From a bacterium (lineage in GTDB: Bacteria; Lernaellota; Lernaellaia; JACKCT01), in contig JAIOHV010000106.1 in NCBI GenBank assembly GCA_019912885.1, forward strand, positions 1 to 43,164: a DNA stretch of 43,164 nucleotides, given 5' to 3'. Below the pieces are notes generated by a model. It was not told the DNA's origin and did not search any database. It saw nothing but the letters and a program-made list of their open reading frames with translations. Positions 17,738 through 27,085 of this stretch are shown piece after piece. Every line of letters begins with the position of its first letter. The stretch's first letter is position 1. The position numbers and the translations under genes are program-made.

Positions 17738-18066
17738 CGGAACACGGAGCGTACGGAGGAGACACGGAGGACACGGGGGATTTCGCGCGACGCTGCGGCG
17801 TCAGTGCCGCAAACGGAGGCGCGAAGCGCCGGAGTGCGCGGTCAAGTCCGCGTTGTCACGTCGCGTGTTTGGCGCCGCGGCGTCAGTGCCGCAAATGAAG
17901 GCGCGACGAAGTCGCGACGGAATACGCGGGTGGCATTCGACAACCAGCACGCAACGCGCCGCCAACTTGTTCGATTCACTCCCCCGCGATCGCGCACGGC
18001 TTGTCTGTTCAAAAATTCCCCCTCCGTGTCCTCCGGGTCTCCTCCGTGTTCTCTGTGTACCGTCGG
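17738..18066. repeat. Composite inverted-repeat island
   Basis: The outer arms are CACGGAGGAGACACGGAGGA-like sequence at 17738-17785 and its inverted form (CTCCGTGTCCTCCGGGTCTC) at 18008-18066, the same family as the 823-1063 arms. Inside are two direct copies of a GTGCCGCAAA...GGA-TRCGCGG element at about 17796-17850 and 17878-17932. The inner hairpin of the first copy is GGCGCGAAGCGCC. Confidence 0.75.
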
Positions 18067-18116
18067 ATGCGATTCGCCGGGCACGGGCACGCGCATGCGA
18101 ATCAATATCCAAAATG

Positions 18117-18148
18117 CAAAACAGGCCCGGGGTTCCGGGCCTGTTTTG
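18117..18148. terminator. Bidirectional terminator-like hairpin
   Basis: A perfect 14-bp stem (CAAAACAGGCCCGG with its complement) closes a GGTT loop. The T-rich flank is within the stem on either strand. It is about 430 bp past the mutase stop and over 400 bp from the facing lipoprotein stop, so which gene it serves is uncertain. Confidence 0.5.
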
Positions 18149-18576
18149 GTTCCCTCTCGGGGAACTCTTCACACAAAAAGGAGAGGCGGCAGGAGCTGAC
18201 TGGTTAGCTCGTTTCGGAAGGAAATTTTCTGGCCGTTGCGGAACGGCTTAAAGCCGCACCCGAACTTTTCTGAGGATCACAGCGGATTGGGGCGCGCTTC
18301 CTGCCTTCTCTGCTCGTTCGTTCGATTGTCAAATTGAATGACGATTCATTCATCCAAGGCCAAATTTAACGCGGTGCGTCGAAGTTGTCAACCCATTTTT
18401 TCCCCGGCGCCCGGCGGGGCGCTTTCCCGACCTTGGATACGCATCTGACACCGCCGGCGTTTCCGGGGTTCAGAAGAAATAATTTGTTGCGATTTTCGGC
18501 ACTTGGCGATGACGATCGCGTCGCGCTTGGGGCGGCCGTCCGCGACGTCGTACGTGTGACGGCTCGCCGGGGGTGA

Positions 18577-21051
18577 TCAGTCCGCCTCCAGGAAATCATC
18601 CCCGAATCGGACGTACCATAGGGACTGTTCCCCGCCGTATAAAAGGTGAACCATGGCACTCGCGTCCACGGTAAGATCCATGCCGCTGTTGCTGCCGACA
18701 TGACCACCCCAGTCCACCACTTTGTCGAGCCAAGTACTGTCTTGCAGAACCATTGCATGCACCTCGCAACACAATGGGTCTATCGGCACAAGGGGGGCAT
18801 CCGCGTAGGCAACGTACAGGCGCCCATCCGGTCCGAAGGCCACAGCCGTGCTTTCGACACTGATGGACTCCGTCGGGTCCGTCAGATCCTCGATGGTCCA
18901 CGACCCCTTGCTCCCGGTTGCCAACCGTCCGCCGACCCCCGTGGAGTTCCGGTAACCGTAGGTCACGTAGATCGTGCCGTCCTCGCCCATGACGGCGTCC
19001 ATGCCGAGTCCGTACTCGGTCTCTGTCGGACCGACCTCGACGTAGTGCCGTTGCCAACCCAGGGGCGTCTTCCACAGCGTCACTAGGAACCGACCGATGG
19101 AAAAGAAATTGAAGTACGGGAACGAGCCGATGACGTGCGGGGTGCCGTCCGGAGCCATCAGCAAACGGACATCTGCGTAACCGGTGACCGCAGAGAACCA
19201 GTTCCACACATCCGTGTGCCAAGTATCGCCGTCCCCCCAAGACCACGTCACCCCCAGATCACCCCAAGAGACGTCGCCGACGATCCCCGCCGCCACGACG
19301 TTCACGACATCATCCGGCGTCAGATCCACGCTGGTTTCGATCTTGTAGGCGGGGTAGCCCGGGTCGTCGGGCGCAGTTTCCACGGTGCGCTCGCGCCAGG
19401 CGCCCGTGACGTTGTCGAACAACAGGACGAGGCTGTCTGGCGCGTCGTCCTCGGATGGGTCCGCAGCGCTGATGTATCGGGCACCCGCGGAATCGAGATC
19501 GAGGCTGGGACCCTGTCCCGTCCCCACCTTCTCCACCACCCAGCGGTCGTTCTGCCGCCGCGCCGCCCAGATTTCGCCAATGTTACGCCACGTATCCTCA
19601 TCGATCGGTTGGTAGATGAAGTGCTGAAACGCGACGTCCAAGCGGTCTCCCCAAACAGCGCTGTCGGTGTGGGGATACGACAACGCAAACCCATCTTGCA
19701 TCTTTGAGCTAACCTGCCAATTCGTACCATCAAACTGCGCGAGGAAAAGCCCAACCGGTGAAGATGAAAATGCAATTTCTGCGAAGTTAGTTTCATTCGC
19801 ATGTGAAACCGAATAATCAATCAAATATGGAGGTGCCTCCATCGCCTCACCTGCCCATTGGCCGGAAATTTGATGCCAGAGTGTCAGGGCAAAATCCGAT
19901 CGGGTGACGATCTGTAATTCACCATTCAGTAAACGCACATCTATTAACCGACGAGATTGCGTCTCGATGGGAAGGAGTTCATCAACCCATCCATCATCGG
20001 TGCGATGCGTTAACCACACATTATCGTAAATAATTCCATTCTCGATCCAAGCGATGACTGGTTGACCATCGGCGTCTAGGGTCATGTCAATGTAGGGTGA
20101 CCCCCCATCGCGGGCGGTTTCCATCGTCCAACCCTCTCCCGGTGCCTTTCGCGCGTATCGAAAGACATACCCATCCGTACTAAAGTGGTGAAAGGCGTAA
20201 TGAACTGTCCCCGTATTATCCACAACCAACGCTTTATTACGATCATAACTACCGATGTTCGTCGTGCCGAACGGGTCCAGCACCTCGAATTCCCAAGCGC
20301 CGCTCTCGTTCGTCCCGTAGGAGTACCCGCCCCGAACGGCGTCCTCCAATCCCAGGTGGACGTATCCCATGTCATCCACGTCGACTACGAACTGAACCGC
20401 GCCGTTTTCCCGGTACAGAATGTAGTCGCTGATGATTTCGCGCGTCCAAGCGCCGCTCCGGTTCGTCGCGTAAACAAGCTTCGCGCCTCGCAGGTCGAGA
20501 TATAGCACATGAAGACGGTCGTCCGTGTCGATCGCCACGGCGGGCGACGACGCAAAGTACGCAAGCGTTTCTTTTGCGATTTCCTCCTCGGGCGTGACCT
20601 TGTAGTGAACGACACATCGTCCCTGTCCGGCGACCACGTGCCGGTCGCCGTTGCTCGCCAGGACAAAGGCCTCGGACGTCAGATTCGGAAATCCGCCCCA
20701 TACCCGTTGAAGAAGCAAGCCGTCCTTGTCCCAAAGCGTTTCCGAGGGATCGTCGGGCAGGGCCGTGTCATCGTCCGACTCCGTGTCATCGTCGATGGCC
20801 GAATCGTCGTCGAACCCCGTGTCGTCGTCCAGGCCCGTGTCATCGTCATCGATGGAATCGTCATCGGCGTCATCGTCGCTGGAGTTATCAACCGAGTCGT
20901 CATCATCGATGGAATCGTCGTCGAGCGCGGTGTCGTCGTCGGCCTGGCCTGCGTTTGACGAAGGGTCGCCGCAAGAGCAACCCGTCACCAAAAACACGCA
21001 AACCACCGCGATCAGTAGTAACGCAACCCTGAGGCGGCTTCTCTCGCGCAT
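18577..21051 (-). CDS. Asp-tethered lipoprotein with beta-propeller-like repeats
   Basis: I take ATG 21051 (MRERSRLRVALLL), preceded by GGAG nine bases upstream; the frame runs ten codons further to 21081. The lipobox is VTGC with lipidated Cys25, Ser26 and Cys27. Residues about 36-104 are Asp-rich (DDDS, DDDT units). The rest consists of repeats of roughly 40-60 residues, each a hydrophobic strand followed by a turn and an aromatic strand (AVAIDTDDRLHVLYLDL, VVDVDDMGYVHLGLED, ALVVDNTGTVHYAFHH, TVDASAMVHLLYGG). They resemble blades of a BNR/sialidase-like propeller. No catalytic residues are identifiable, so ligand binding at the cell surface is a guess. The coding DNA between about 19690 and 20270 is clearly richer in A+T than either side, which suggests part of the propeller has a different history. 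Confidence 0.8.
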   Translation of the reverse strand: MRERSRLRVALLLIAVVCVFLVTGCSCGDPSSNAGQADDDTALDDDSIDDDDSVDNSSDDDADDDSIDDDDTGLDDDTGFDDDSAIDDDTESDDDTALPDDPSETLWDKDGLLLQRVWGGFPNLTSEAFVLASNGDRHVVAGQGRCVVHYKVTPEEEIAKETLAYFASSPAVAIDTDDRLHVLYLDLRGAKLVYATNRSGAWTREIISDYILYRENGAVQFVVDVDDMGYVHLGLEDAVRGGYSYGTNESGAWEFEVLDPFGTTNIGSYDRNKALVVDNTGTVHYAFHHFSTDGYVFRYARKAPGEGWTMETARDGGSPYIDMTLDADGQPVIAWIENGIIYDNVWLTHRTDDGWVDELLPIETQSRRLIDVRLLNGELQIVTRSDFALTLWHQISGQWAGEAMEAPPYLIDYSVSHANETNFAEIAFSSSPVGLFLAQFDGTNWQVSSKMQDGFALSYPHTDSAVWGDRLDVAFQHFIYQPIDEDTWRNIGEIWAARRQNDRWVVEKVGTGQGPSLDLDSAGARYISAADPSEDDAPDSLVLLFDNVTGAWRERTVETAPDDPGYPAYKIETSVDLTPDDVVNVVAAGIVGDVSWGDLGVTWSWGDGDTWHTDVWNWFSAVTGYADVRLLMAPDGTPHVIGSFPYFNFFSIGRFLVTLWKTPLGWQRHYVEVGPTETEYGLGMDAVMGEDGTIYVTYGYRNSTGVGGRLATGSKGSWTIEDLTDPTESISVESTAVAFGPDGRLYVAYADAPLVPIDPLCCEVHAMVLQDSTWLDKVVDWGGHVGSNSGMDLTVDASAMVHLLYGGEQSLWYVRFGDDFLEAD

Positions 21052-21137
21052 CGAGACGCTCCAATAATGACGCGAAATCACGATAGGCTTGTCGCCCCAA
21101 GTTGTCGATGAAAAATATCTTCATCTTTCCACGCGTA

Positions 21138-22436
21138 TTATCGACGCAGCGCCGCCTTGGTGCATTTGGCGCGCCAGGCCGCGCGCTGGGCGGGGTACAT
21201 CAGGCAGAAAGTGAGCGCCGCGACAAGGCCGGCGATCATACGCACGCCGATGATGCGCGCGCCGGCCGAAAGGATGGCGATCGCAAAGCACGCCAGCAGC
21301 ACGCGCCACGCGCGGCGAAGGAACTCGGGGCGCGCGGCGATGCGCCTTCGGAGGGCGTCGAATCGCGGCAGCGTGAGTGCGAGAAGCACGACAACAAGCC
21401 CCGCGCGCACCCACTGCGCGGCGGCAAAAGACATGGTCTTGTTAAGAAACGGTGTCGTCACCGTGACAAGGCCGATGAAGATCCAGTGGAAGACGAGGAA
21501 GTCGAGAGAATTGACGCCGAAAAATTCGATCGCTCGCGTGAACTTCGTCCGGCGCACTTTCGGGTAGAGATAGCGGAACGTGAACAGCCAGCCGGTGTAA
21601 AGGGGCAGGATCTGCATGAGGAACTTGAGATCGGCGCGAAGGACGGGGTGCGTATCGGGGTTGTAGATCATCGTCGGCATGAGGTGCGATGCGAACGCAA
21701 GCGCAAGGCAAAACGCGCCCCACGCGACGGCTCTCGCGCCGCGCATGCGCTCGATGAAAACGCCCATCAGCACGAAACCCGACACGGGCAGGCCGCCGAA
21801 CATCGCGAACAGGTAGGGCGTGGGCCAAAGCGCCTTGAGCCCTTCTTTTGTCATCTCGCCGTGGCCGGCGAATAGGCGCCAGAAGAAATGGTCGCGCACG
21901 TCGGGGGCGATCGAAAGGTTCGCGCCGACGGCCAGGTAGTAGCAGGCCAAAAACAGCAGCGCGACGATCGGCAGCAGCCACGTCGGCGTCTTCACGCGCA
22001 GGAAGATGTACGTGACAAACACGCCGACGCCGATCGACTGCACGACGCTCATCCAGGGCCCGGTGCCTTCGAGCAGGTTGTAGCTCCAGCCCATGAAGAA
22101 AAGGCCCCAAGCGGTGAGCGCGTAGAATTTCGTGATACGGAAAGCCGGGTTCGCCGACATGCGGTCCATGACCAGATCGACGTTGATGCCGGCGAGCATC
22201 AGAAAGCCCGCGGAGAAAAGCTCGGCGTACGAGAAAAGGAATAGCCGCATCGTCTCGTCCGCGCGCATCGGCGCGACCGAGTGCATGAGCAAGTGCGCGG
22301 CGACCATCTGCACGACGGTGAAACCGCGATAGAAATCGAGGTCGCGCCGGCGCTCGCCCGTGACGGCCGGCATGCCGACAATCGGCGGGCGCTCATTCGC
22401 GGCGGCGGATGTGGATGGCGTGTCGATTGTCGTCAA
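21138..22436 (-). CDS. HGSNAT/DUF1624-like membrane acyltransferase
   Basis: About ten hydrophobic segments make this an integral membrane protein. Near the N-terminus RRRDLDFYRGFTVVQMVAAH matches the conserved entry of the DUF1624/heparan-glucosaminide N-acetyltransferase family (R..LD..RG). The following LFSAGFLMLAGINV corresponds to its second helix. Members move acyl groups across a membrane onto sugars or other acceptors; the substrate here is unknown. I keep the TTG start at 22436 because GGAG lies at the right distance, whereas the internal ATG at 22373 has no ribosome-binding site. The basic C-terminus (RAKCTKAALRR) is probably cytoplasmic. It lies downstream of the acyl-CoA dehydrogenase gene, with a terminator between them, so it is likely transcribed separately. 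Confidence 0.75.
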   Translation of the reverse strand: MTTIDTPSTSAAANERPPIVGMPAVTGERRRDLDFYRGFTVVQMVAAHLLMHSVAPMRADETMRLFLFSYAELFSAGFLMLAGINVDLVMDRMSANPAFRITKFYALTAWGLFFMGWSYNLLEGTGPWMSVVQSIGVGVFVTYIFLRVKTPTWLLPIVALLFLACYYLAVGANLSIAPDVRDHFFWRLFAGHGEMTKEGLKALWPTPYLFAMFGGLPVSGFVLMGVFIERMRGARAVAWGAFCLALAFASHLMPTMIYNPDTHPVLRADLKFLMQILPLYTGWLFTFRYLYPKVRRTKFTRAIEFFGVNSLDFLVFHWIFIGLVTVTTPFLNKTMSFAAAQWVRAGLVVVLLALTLPRFDALRRRIAARPEFLRRAWRVLLACFAIAILSAGARIIGVRMIAGLVAALTFCLMYPAQRAAWRAKCTKAALRR

Positions 22437-22459
22437 CGCGGCTCCGAACGATCGAAAGA

Positions 22460-22492
22460 AAACGGCTCCCGGTGCCTTACCGGGAGCCGTTT
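22460..22492 (-). terminator. Terminator of the acyl-CoA dehydrogenase gene
   Basis: AAACGGCTCCCGG (22460-22472) pairs with CCGGGAGCCGTTT (22480-22492) around a TGCCTTA loop. It lies about 50 bp beyond the minus-strand stop at 22543. The stem ends in A/T on both sides, so it could act in both directions. Confidence 0.7.
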
Positions 22493-22542
22493 GTCAATTC
22501 TGTTTTTATCGAACTGGTCACGAATTGTGACCAGTCATCGCG

Positions 22543-24462
22543 TCAGCCCGCCTTGGCGTGCGTCTCCGGTTCCTTGGCGGCCTGCTCGCGGCGCTTCAGG
22601 ATCTCCGGCACGGACAGCGGCGTCATCTGCTCGACCGTGTACGGCACGCCCATCGAGCCCTTTTCGAGCCAGGTGTCCTTGCCTTCCACGATGTCCTTGC
22701 CGAGGTTGTACTTGAAGATGTCGTCGTTGTGGAACATGCCGCGCAGAAGCTCGTTCACCTTGCGCGAGGCGTCGCGGCAGAACATGTCGGCGTAGAGCAT
22801 CGCGCGATCCGCGTCCGGCGCGTTCGCTTTTTTCAGCGCGTGCGCGCGCGTGACGGTCACCGACATAACGAACAGCTCCATCGCGACGTCGACCGCGCGA
22901 AACAGGAAGCCCTGCCGGTGTTCAAGTTTCGCCTGATGCACGACCATGCCGTGGAAGATCGAACGCGCGAGCCGGCGCGATCGCCTTTCCACGAAACGCA
23001 GGTGCCGCGCCAGCCGCCCGAACTCCTCGTACTTCGGCCAGAAGCCCCAGCCGATCCATCGCGTCGGATACCACCAGGAATAGAAGGCGATCATCTTCGG
23101 CAGCGTCGCGAGCTTTTCGCCGACGGACGATTTCGGATTAACGAGCGCACCGGCGACGTCCAGGTGCTTGTCCACGGCCTCGCGCGCCATGAACAGGTGC
23201 ATGATCTCGCTTGAACCTTCGAAGATGAGGTTGATGCGCGCGTCGCGCAACGCGCGTTCGACGCCGATGCCCACCTCGCCGCGGTTGACGAGCGAGTCCT
23301 CCGTCTCGAAACCGCGCCCGCCGCGAATTTGCAGCAGCTCATCGAGCATGTGCCACATGCGCACGGTGTTCCATTCCTTGGCGGCGGCGGCCTCCAGGCG
23401 GATGTCGTAGCCCTTGCGGTCGGCGAGGTCCGCGACGAAGTGCGAGACGGATTCCATAGCGAACGCCTGCGCGCCCATGTCGGCGATCTTGTGCGTGATC
23501 GCCTCGTGCTTTCCGATGGGAAGGCCCCACTGCACGCGGGCGTTGCTCCACTTGCGCGCGACCTCGATTGCCGTCTTCGCGCCGCCGGCCGTCGCCGCGG
23601 GCAGCGAGAGACGCCCGGTGTTCAGCGTGATGAGGGCGATCTTGAGGCCCTCGCCCTCCTTGCCGATGAGGTTTTCCTTCGGCACGACGACGTTGGTAAA
23701 GCTGATGTCCGCGTTGGCAAGCGCCTTTAAGCCCATGAAGCGGCAGCGATGGTCGATCTTGATGCCGGGCCAGTTCATCTCGACGATGAAGGCGTTGATG
23801 CGGTTGTTTTTCGGGTTGCGGGCCATCACGACGATGACTTCGGCGAGCGTGCCGTTGGTGCACCAGAGTTTTTGCCCGTTCAGGATGTAGCATTTGCCGT
23901 CCTCGGTGGGCTCGGCGACGGTCGCAAGCCGGCCGGGGTCCGATCCGACGGCGTGTTCGGTGAGGGCGAACGCGCTGATGGCGCCCTTCGCGCAGCGCGT
24001 CAGGTATTCCTTCTTCTGTTCGGGGGTGCCGAAGAGCTTGACCGGATTCGGCACGCCGATCGCCTGGTGCGCGGACAGCAGCGCGGTGATGTTCGCGTCG
24101 TAACTTCCGAGCAGCGCCATGGTGCGGACGTATTCGGGATGCGAGAGCCCCAGGCCGCCGTACTCCTTCGGGATTTTCAGGCCAAACGCGCCAAGCTGCG
24201 CGAGCCCCTTGACCACCTCCGGCGGATATTCGCCGGTGCGGTCGATCGCGGCGGGATCGACCTTTTCTTCCAGGAAGGTTTTCAGCTTGCCGTAGAACTC
24301 CAGGAATTCGGGCCGATCCGGCTCCCCGATGGGGTAGGGGTGAATGAGGCCGAGTTCGAAGTTGCCGAGGAAGATGTCGCGAATGAAGGCGTTGCCGTGC
24401 CACTCCTTCTCGCGCGCCTCTTCCGCGATCTCCCGGGCTTTCATCTCTTCCGCGGTCGCCAT
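22543..24462 (-). CDS. Acyl-CoA dehydrogenase, long form
   Basis: This is a flavoprotein dehydrogenase that introduces the alpha-beta double bond into acyl-CoA thioesters. ATG 24462 (MATAEEMKAREIAEE) has GGAG nine bases upstream; the frame continues to 24516 but the extra residues are basic and unconserved. FALTEHAVGSDPG and YILNGQKLWCTNG are the flavin-contact motifs of the middle beta domain. QIRGGRGFE and LIFEGSSEIM lie in the C-terminal helical domain, with Glu415 of FEG as probable catalytic base. The protein has 639 residues, against about 380 for short-chain enzymes. The extra 200 or so residues at the C-terminus form a second helical region, as in VLCAD/ACAD9-like or FadE-type dehydrogenases. 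The chain-length preference cannot be read. A terminator follows. Confidence 0.92.
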   Translation of the reverse strand: MATAEEMKAREIAEEAREKEWHGNAFIRDIFLGNFELGLIHPYPIGEPDRPEFLEFYGKLKTFLEEKVDPAAIDRTGEYPPEVVKGLAQLGAFGLKIPKEYGGLGLSHPEYVRTMALLGSYDANITALLSAHQAIGVPNPVKLFGTPEQKKEYLTRCAKGAISAFALTEHAVGSDPGRLATVAEPTEDGKCYILNGQKLWCTNGTLAEVIVVMARNPKNNRINAFIVEMNWPGIKIDHRCRFMGLKALANADISFTNVVVPKENLIGKEGEGLKIALITLNTGRLSLPAATAGGAKTAIEVARKWSNARVQWGLPIGKHEAITHKIADMGAQAFAMESVSHFVADLADRKGYDIRLEAAAAKEWNTVRMWHMLDELLQIRGGRGFETEDSLVNRGEVGIGVERALRDARINLIFEGSSEIMHLFMAREAVDKHLDVAGALVNPKSSVGEKLATLPKMIAFYSWWYPTRWIGWGFWPKYEEFGRLARHLRFVERRSRRLARSIFHGMVVHQAKLEHRQGFLFRAVDVAMELFVMSVTVTRAHALKKANAPDADRAMLYADMFCRDASRKVNELLRGMFHNDDIFKYNLGKDIVEGKDTWLEKGSMGVPYTVEQMTPLSVPEILKRREQAAKEPETHAKAG

Positions 24463-24717
24463 GGACGTGCTCCTTCTCCGCCGCGGCGGCGTCCAAAGGT
24501 CGGACGCGCCAGGCACGCCGACCGCCGCCCGGAGCGTTCGAATGAAAAAAACCGGAGGTCAGGCGCGAGCGAGACGCGCCCGCGCCCGAACACGAATCTC
24601 AAAACCTAACGAAACCGCGATACGCTGTCCAGTCAAAACTGAACCACCATTCATCGCCGCGACGCGGGCAAGACGCACGCCGCGCGCGACCGGATCGTCC
24701 CCCATCGGCGCCGGCCG
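24463..24717. other. Gene-free gap upstream of acyl-CoA dehydrogenase
   Basis: No coding signal or dispersed repeat is visible in this 255-bp stretch. On the minus strand a TTGACT lies near 24630, but the matching -10 is poor, so no promoter is called. Confidence 0.4.
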
Positions 24718-24924
24718 TCAGTGCGCGGTTTCCCTCTCGAGCATTTGGCGAAGCTGCTCGCGAAACTCCGGCGTGTCCTTGTGCCCGTGCTTCGAAACCG
24801 CATGCTGCACGGCCGCCTCGAGGACTTCGTCCCTTGTTCCGGCGATCGTCAGGGAGCAATTGATATCGCTCGGAAACCTGCGGCAATCGGCGACGTAGCG
24901 TTCCTGATTCGGCTGCTCGGCCAT
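24718..24924 (-). CDS. DUF1059 small protein
   Basis: A 68-residue soluble protein. AAGGAGGAT on the minus strand directly supports ATG 24924 (MAEQPNQERY); the frame extends twelve codons further without support. The pattern ADCRRF...DINCSLTIAGTRDEVLEAAVQHAVSKHGHKD is that of DUF1059: a cysteine-bearing strand, a second Cys, then a helix with E..A..HA...HG. Function is unknown for the family. A hairpin (GCGGAG/CTCCGC, about 24942-24958) lies just upstream of the ribosome-binding site and may affect translation. The gene stands alone. Confidence 0.85.
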   Translation of the reverse strand: MAEQPNQERYVADCRRFPSDINCSLTIAGTRDEVLEAAVQHAVSKHGHKDTPEFREQLRQMLERETAH

Positions 24925-25090
24925 GTCGGAATCCTCCTTACGCGGAGCCGGGCTCCGCACCCCGTGGAAAGACGCGCCGTCATTGGCGTTACGGGTGACT
25001 CTAGCGCGCGCGTGCGACGGAGGATGGCGGGCGGGGGGAATAATTCGAGTTTTTGTGAGCAGACAAACAACGAAGGCGCAAGTGGCGGTA

Positions 25091-26986
25091 TCAGTTCTCG
25101 TCGTGCGAACCGGCGGCGATCGGCGGGCGGACCTCGTCGGGCGCCGCGCGTAAAAGGCAGCCGGGGCCGTCGCCGATCAGGTCGGTGCGGCCCGCTTCGA
25201 TGAGCGCCTCGTACACGAAACGCGCGTTTTCCGGCTTGTAAAACTGCAGGAGCGCGCGTTGCAACTTGCGTTCGCGGTGCGAGAGCGGACGGTACATCGT
25301 CTCACCGGTGTACGGGTCCATGCCCGTGTAATACATGCACGCGCTTGCCGTTCCGGGGATCGGCACGAAGTCGTGGATCTGGCATTGCGCGATGCCGCGC
25401 TCATCCATGAACTGCGCAACTTCGAGAGCGTCCTCCATCGTGGAGCCCGGGTGCGACGCCATGAAATACGGCACAAGCTCCACGTCGTCCGCACCGATCT
25501 TTTTGAGCGTTTGCGAACAGTTGGCGACAAATCGCTCCGTCGCGTGGTTTGGGTATTTGCGCAATCGGCGGATAACCGCGTCCGAGACGTGCATCGGGCT
25601 GCACTTGAACTGCGGGCCGGAAAAGACCTTCAGGATCAGTTCGAGCAACTCCTGCCCGCACGGGTCGCCCTCCAGCAGATCGTAGCGAACGTGCGAGGCC
25701 AGGAACGCCTGTTCGACGTTTTCGATGGCAAGGATTTTTTGCAGCAGTTCGAGGTAGGGGCGCTGATCGGTTTTCATGTTCCGGCACGGCTCCGGATACA
25801 TGCACGAATCCTGGCTGCAACTTTCGCGCTCGCGGCGGCCCGCCACGCGCGAGCATTGCGTCTGATACATATTCGCCATCGGCCCGCCGATGTTGCTGAT
25901 GACGCCGCGGAAATAACGGAACTTCGAGACCTGATTCGCCTCGTCCAGGATACCCTTTTCGCTGCGCGAGGTGACGTGGTGCCCTTGGTGGAAGTAGATC
26001 GGGCAGAAGCTGCATCCGCCAAAGCACCCGCGATGTGTCATCAGCGAAAACTTGACGGTTTCGAACGCGGGAATCGCGCCCTGTTTCTTGTATTTCGGAT
26101 GCGGCGTACGCACGTAGGGCAATTCGTAGATCTCGTCGAGCTCCTCGGTGGTCATCGGCGGCTGCGGGCGGTTGATGACCAGCCGGTGATCGCCGTATCG
26201 CTGCACGAGCGGCCGCGCGGTGTACGGGTCGATGTTCTTGATATCCGCCTTGGCCATGTTGAAGAAATTCATCTTCTCCGCGGCCACGGCATCGAAATCC
26301 GGCAGCTCGATCTCGTCGCCGCCGGTGTGCGGGGCGATGTCCTCGTCGTCGCCGGCGCGGAACGCGAGCCCCCGGATGTCGCGGCACCCGCGCGCGCCCT
26401 TGCCGCTCACGAACACGCGCACGATTTCGCGCGTGGCCTTTTCGCCCTGGCCGAAGACGAGCAGATCCGCGCCGGACTCCGACAGCGCGCTCATCTTCAC
26501 CTCGTCGTCGAAATAGTCGTAGTGCGCGAGGCGGCGCAGACTCGCCTCGATTCCGCCGAGCACGACGGGCACGTCGGGGTAGATGCGCTTCAGCGTTGAC
26601 GCGTACGCGACCACGGCGTGGTCCGGCCGCCGGCCGGGGATCCGCCCCGCGCTGAAGTTATCGAACTTCCGCGGGCGCTTGGTGGGCGAGTAGTTGTTGA
26701 TCATCGAGTCCGCGCAACCACTTGTGACGCCGAAGAAATAGCGCGGCTTGCCGAGCTGGGTGAAATCGACGACGCGGCTCGGGTGCGGTTGCGCGATGAT
26801 TCCGACGCGCAGGCCTTCGGCCTCGATCAGGCGCGCGATGACCGCGACGCCGTAGCTGGGGTGGTCGATATAGGCGTCGCCGGTCATGAGCACGACGTCG
26901 CAGACGTCCCAGCCCAGGCGCTGCATCTCATACCGCGACATCGGCAAAAACGTGGGGCGTTCCGGCGGCGGGGTTTGATATCTCAT
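25091..26986 (-). CDS. YgiQ-type (UPF0313) radical SAM protein
   Basis: The radical SAM cluster motif is Cys321, Cys325 and Cys328 in RGCFGGCSFC, the CxxxCxxC that binds a [4Fe-4S] cluster. The N-terminus FLPMSRYEMQRLGWDVCDVVLMTGDAYIDHPS is the hallmark of the YgiQ/UPF0313 family. It leads into a cobalamin-binding-like Rossmann region and then the TIM barrel. Residues 395-420 carry several further cysteines (CSQDSCMYPEPC). The length of 631 is usual. The reaction of the family is not established. ATG 26986 fits the family start although the ribosome-binding site is weak. ThiD begins on the same strand about 100 bp upstream, so the two could share a transcript, but nothing shows it. Confidence 0.92.
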   Translation of the reverse strand: MRYQTPPPERPTFLPMSRYEMQRLGWDVCDVVLMTGDAYIDHPSYGVAVIARLIEAEGLRVGIIAQPHPSRVVDFTQLGKPRYFFGVTSGCADSMINNYSPTKRPRKFDNFSAGRIPGRRPDHAVVAYASTLKRIYPDVPVVLGGIEASLRRLAHYDYFDDEVKMSALSESGADLLVFGQGEKATREIVRVFVSGKGARGCRDIRGLAFRAGDDEDIAPHTGGDEIELPDFDAVAAEKMNFFNMAKADIKNIDPYTARPLVQRYGDHRLVINRPQPPMTTEELDEIYELPYVRTPHPKYKKQGAIPAFETVKFSLMTHRGCFGGCSFCPIYFHQGHHVTSRSEKGILDEANQVSKFRYFRGVISNIGGPMANMYQTQCSRVAGRRERESCSQDSCMYPEPCRNMKTDQRPYLELLQKILAIENVEQAFLASHVRYDLLEGDPCGQELLELILKVFSGPQFKCSPMHVSDAVIRRLRKYPNHATERFVANCSQTLKKIGADDVELVPYFMASHPGSTMEDALEVAQFMDERGIAQCQIHDFVPIPGTASACMYYTGMDPYTGETMYRPLSHRERKLQRALLQFYKPENARFVYEALIEAGRTDLIGDGPGCLLRAAPDEVRPPIAAGSHDEN

Positions 26987-27085
26987 CGGATTTTTTTTCT
27001 CATGCCTGTGCGCCGGTGAAAACCGGGTTCCGGGATTTCCCCGACGAAAATTTTTCTGATGGCCCCTCGGGCCGGGTCGGCTCCG

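Larger units (their letters stand above)
17686..18576. other. 891-bp gene-free stretch of repeats and hairpins
   Basis: No frame here resembles a real protein. From left to right it holds a TTTCGAGTG-type tract (about 17690-17722), a composite repeat island (17738-18066) and a cluster of four perfect or near-perfect hairpins (18117-18247). About 330 bases of less G+C-rich DNA without recognisable features then lead to the stop of the Asp-rich lipoprotein gene. Confidence 0.7.

Noticed and set aside
17708-18251. Plus- and minus-strand frames in the long gene-free stretch
   Set aside because: They are built from repeat DNA, are Arg-rich, lack ribosome-binding sites and match no protein pattern.
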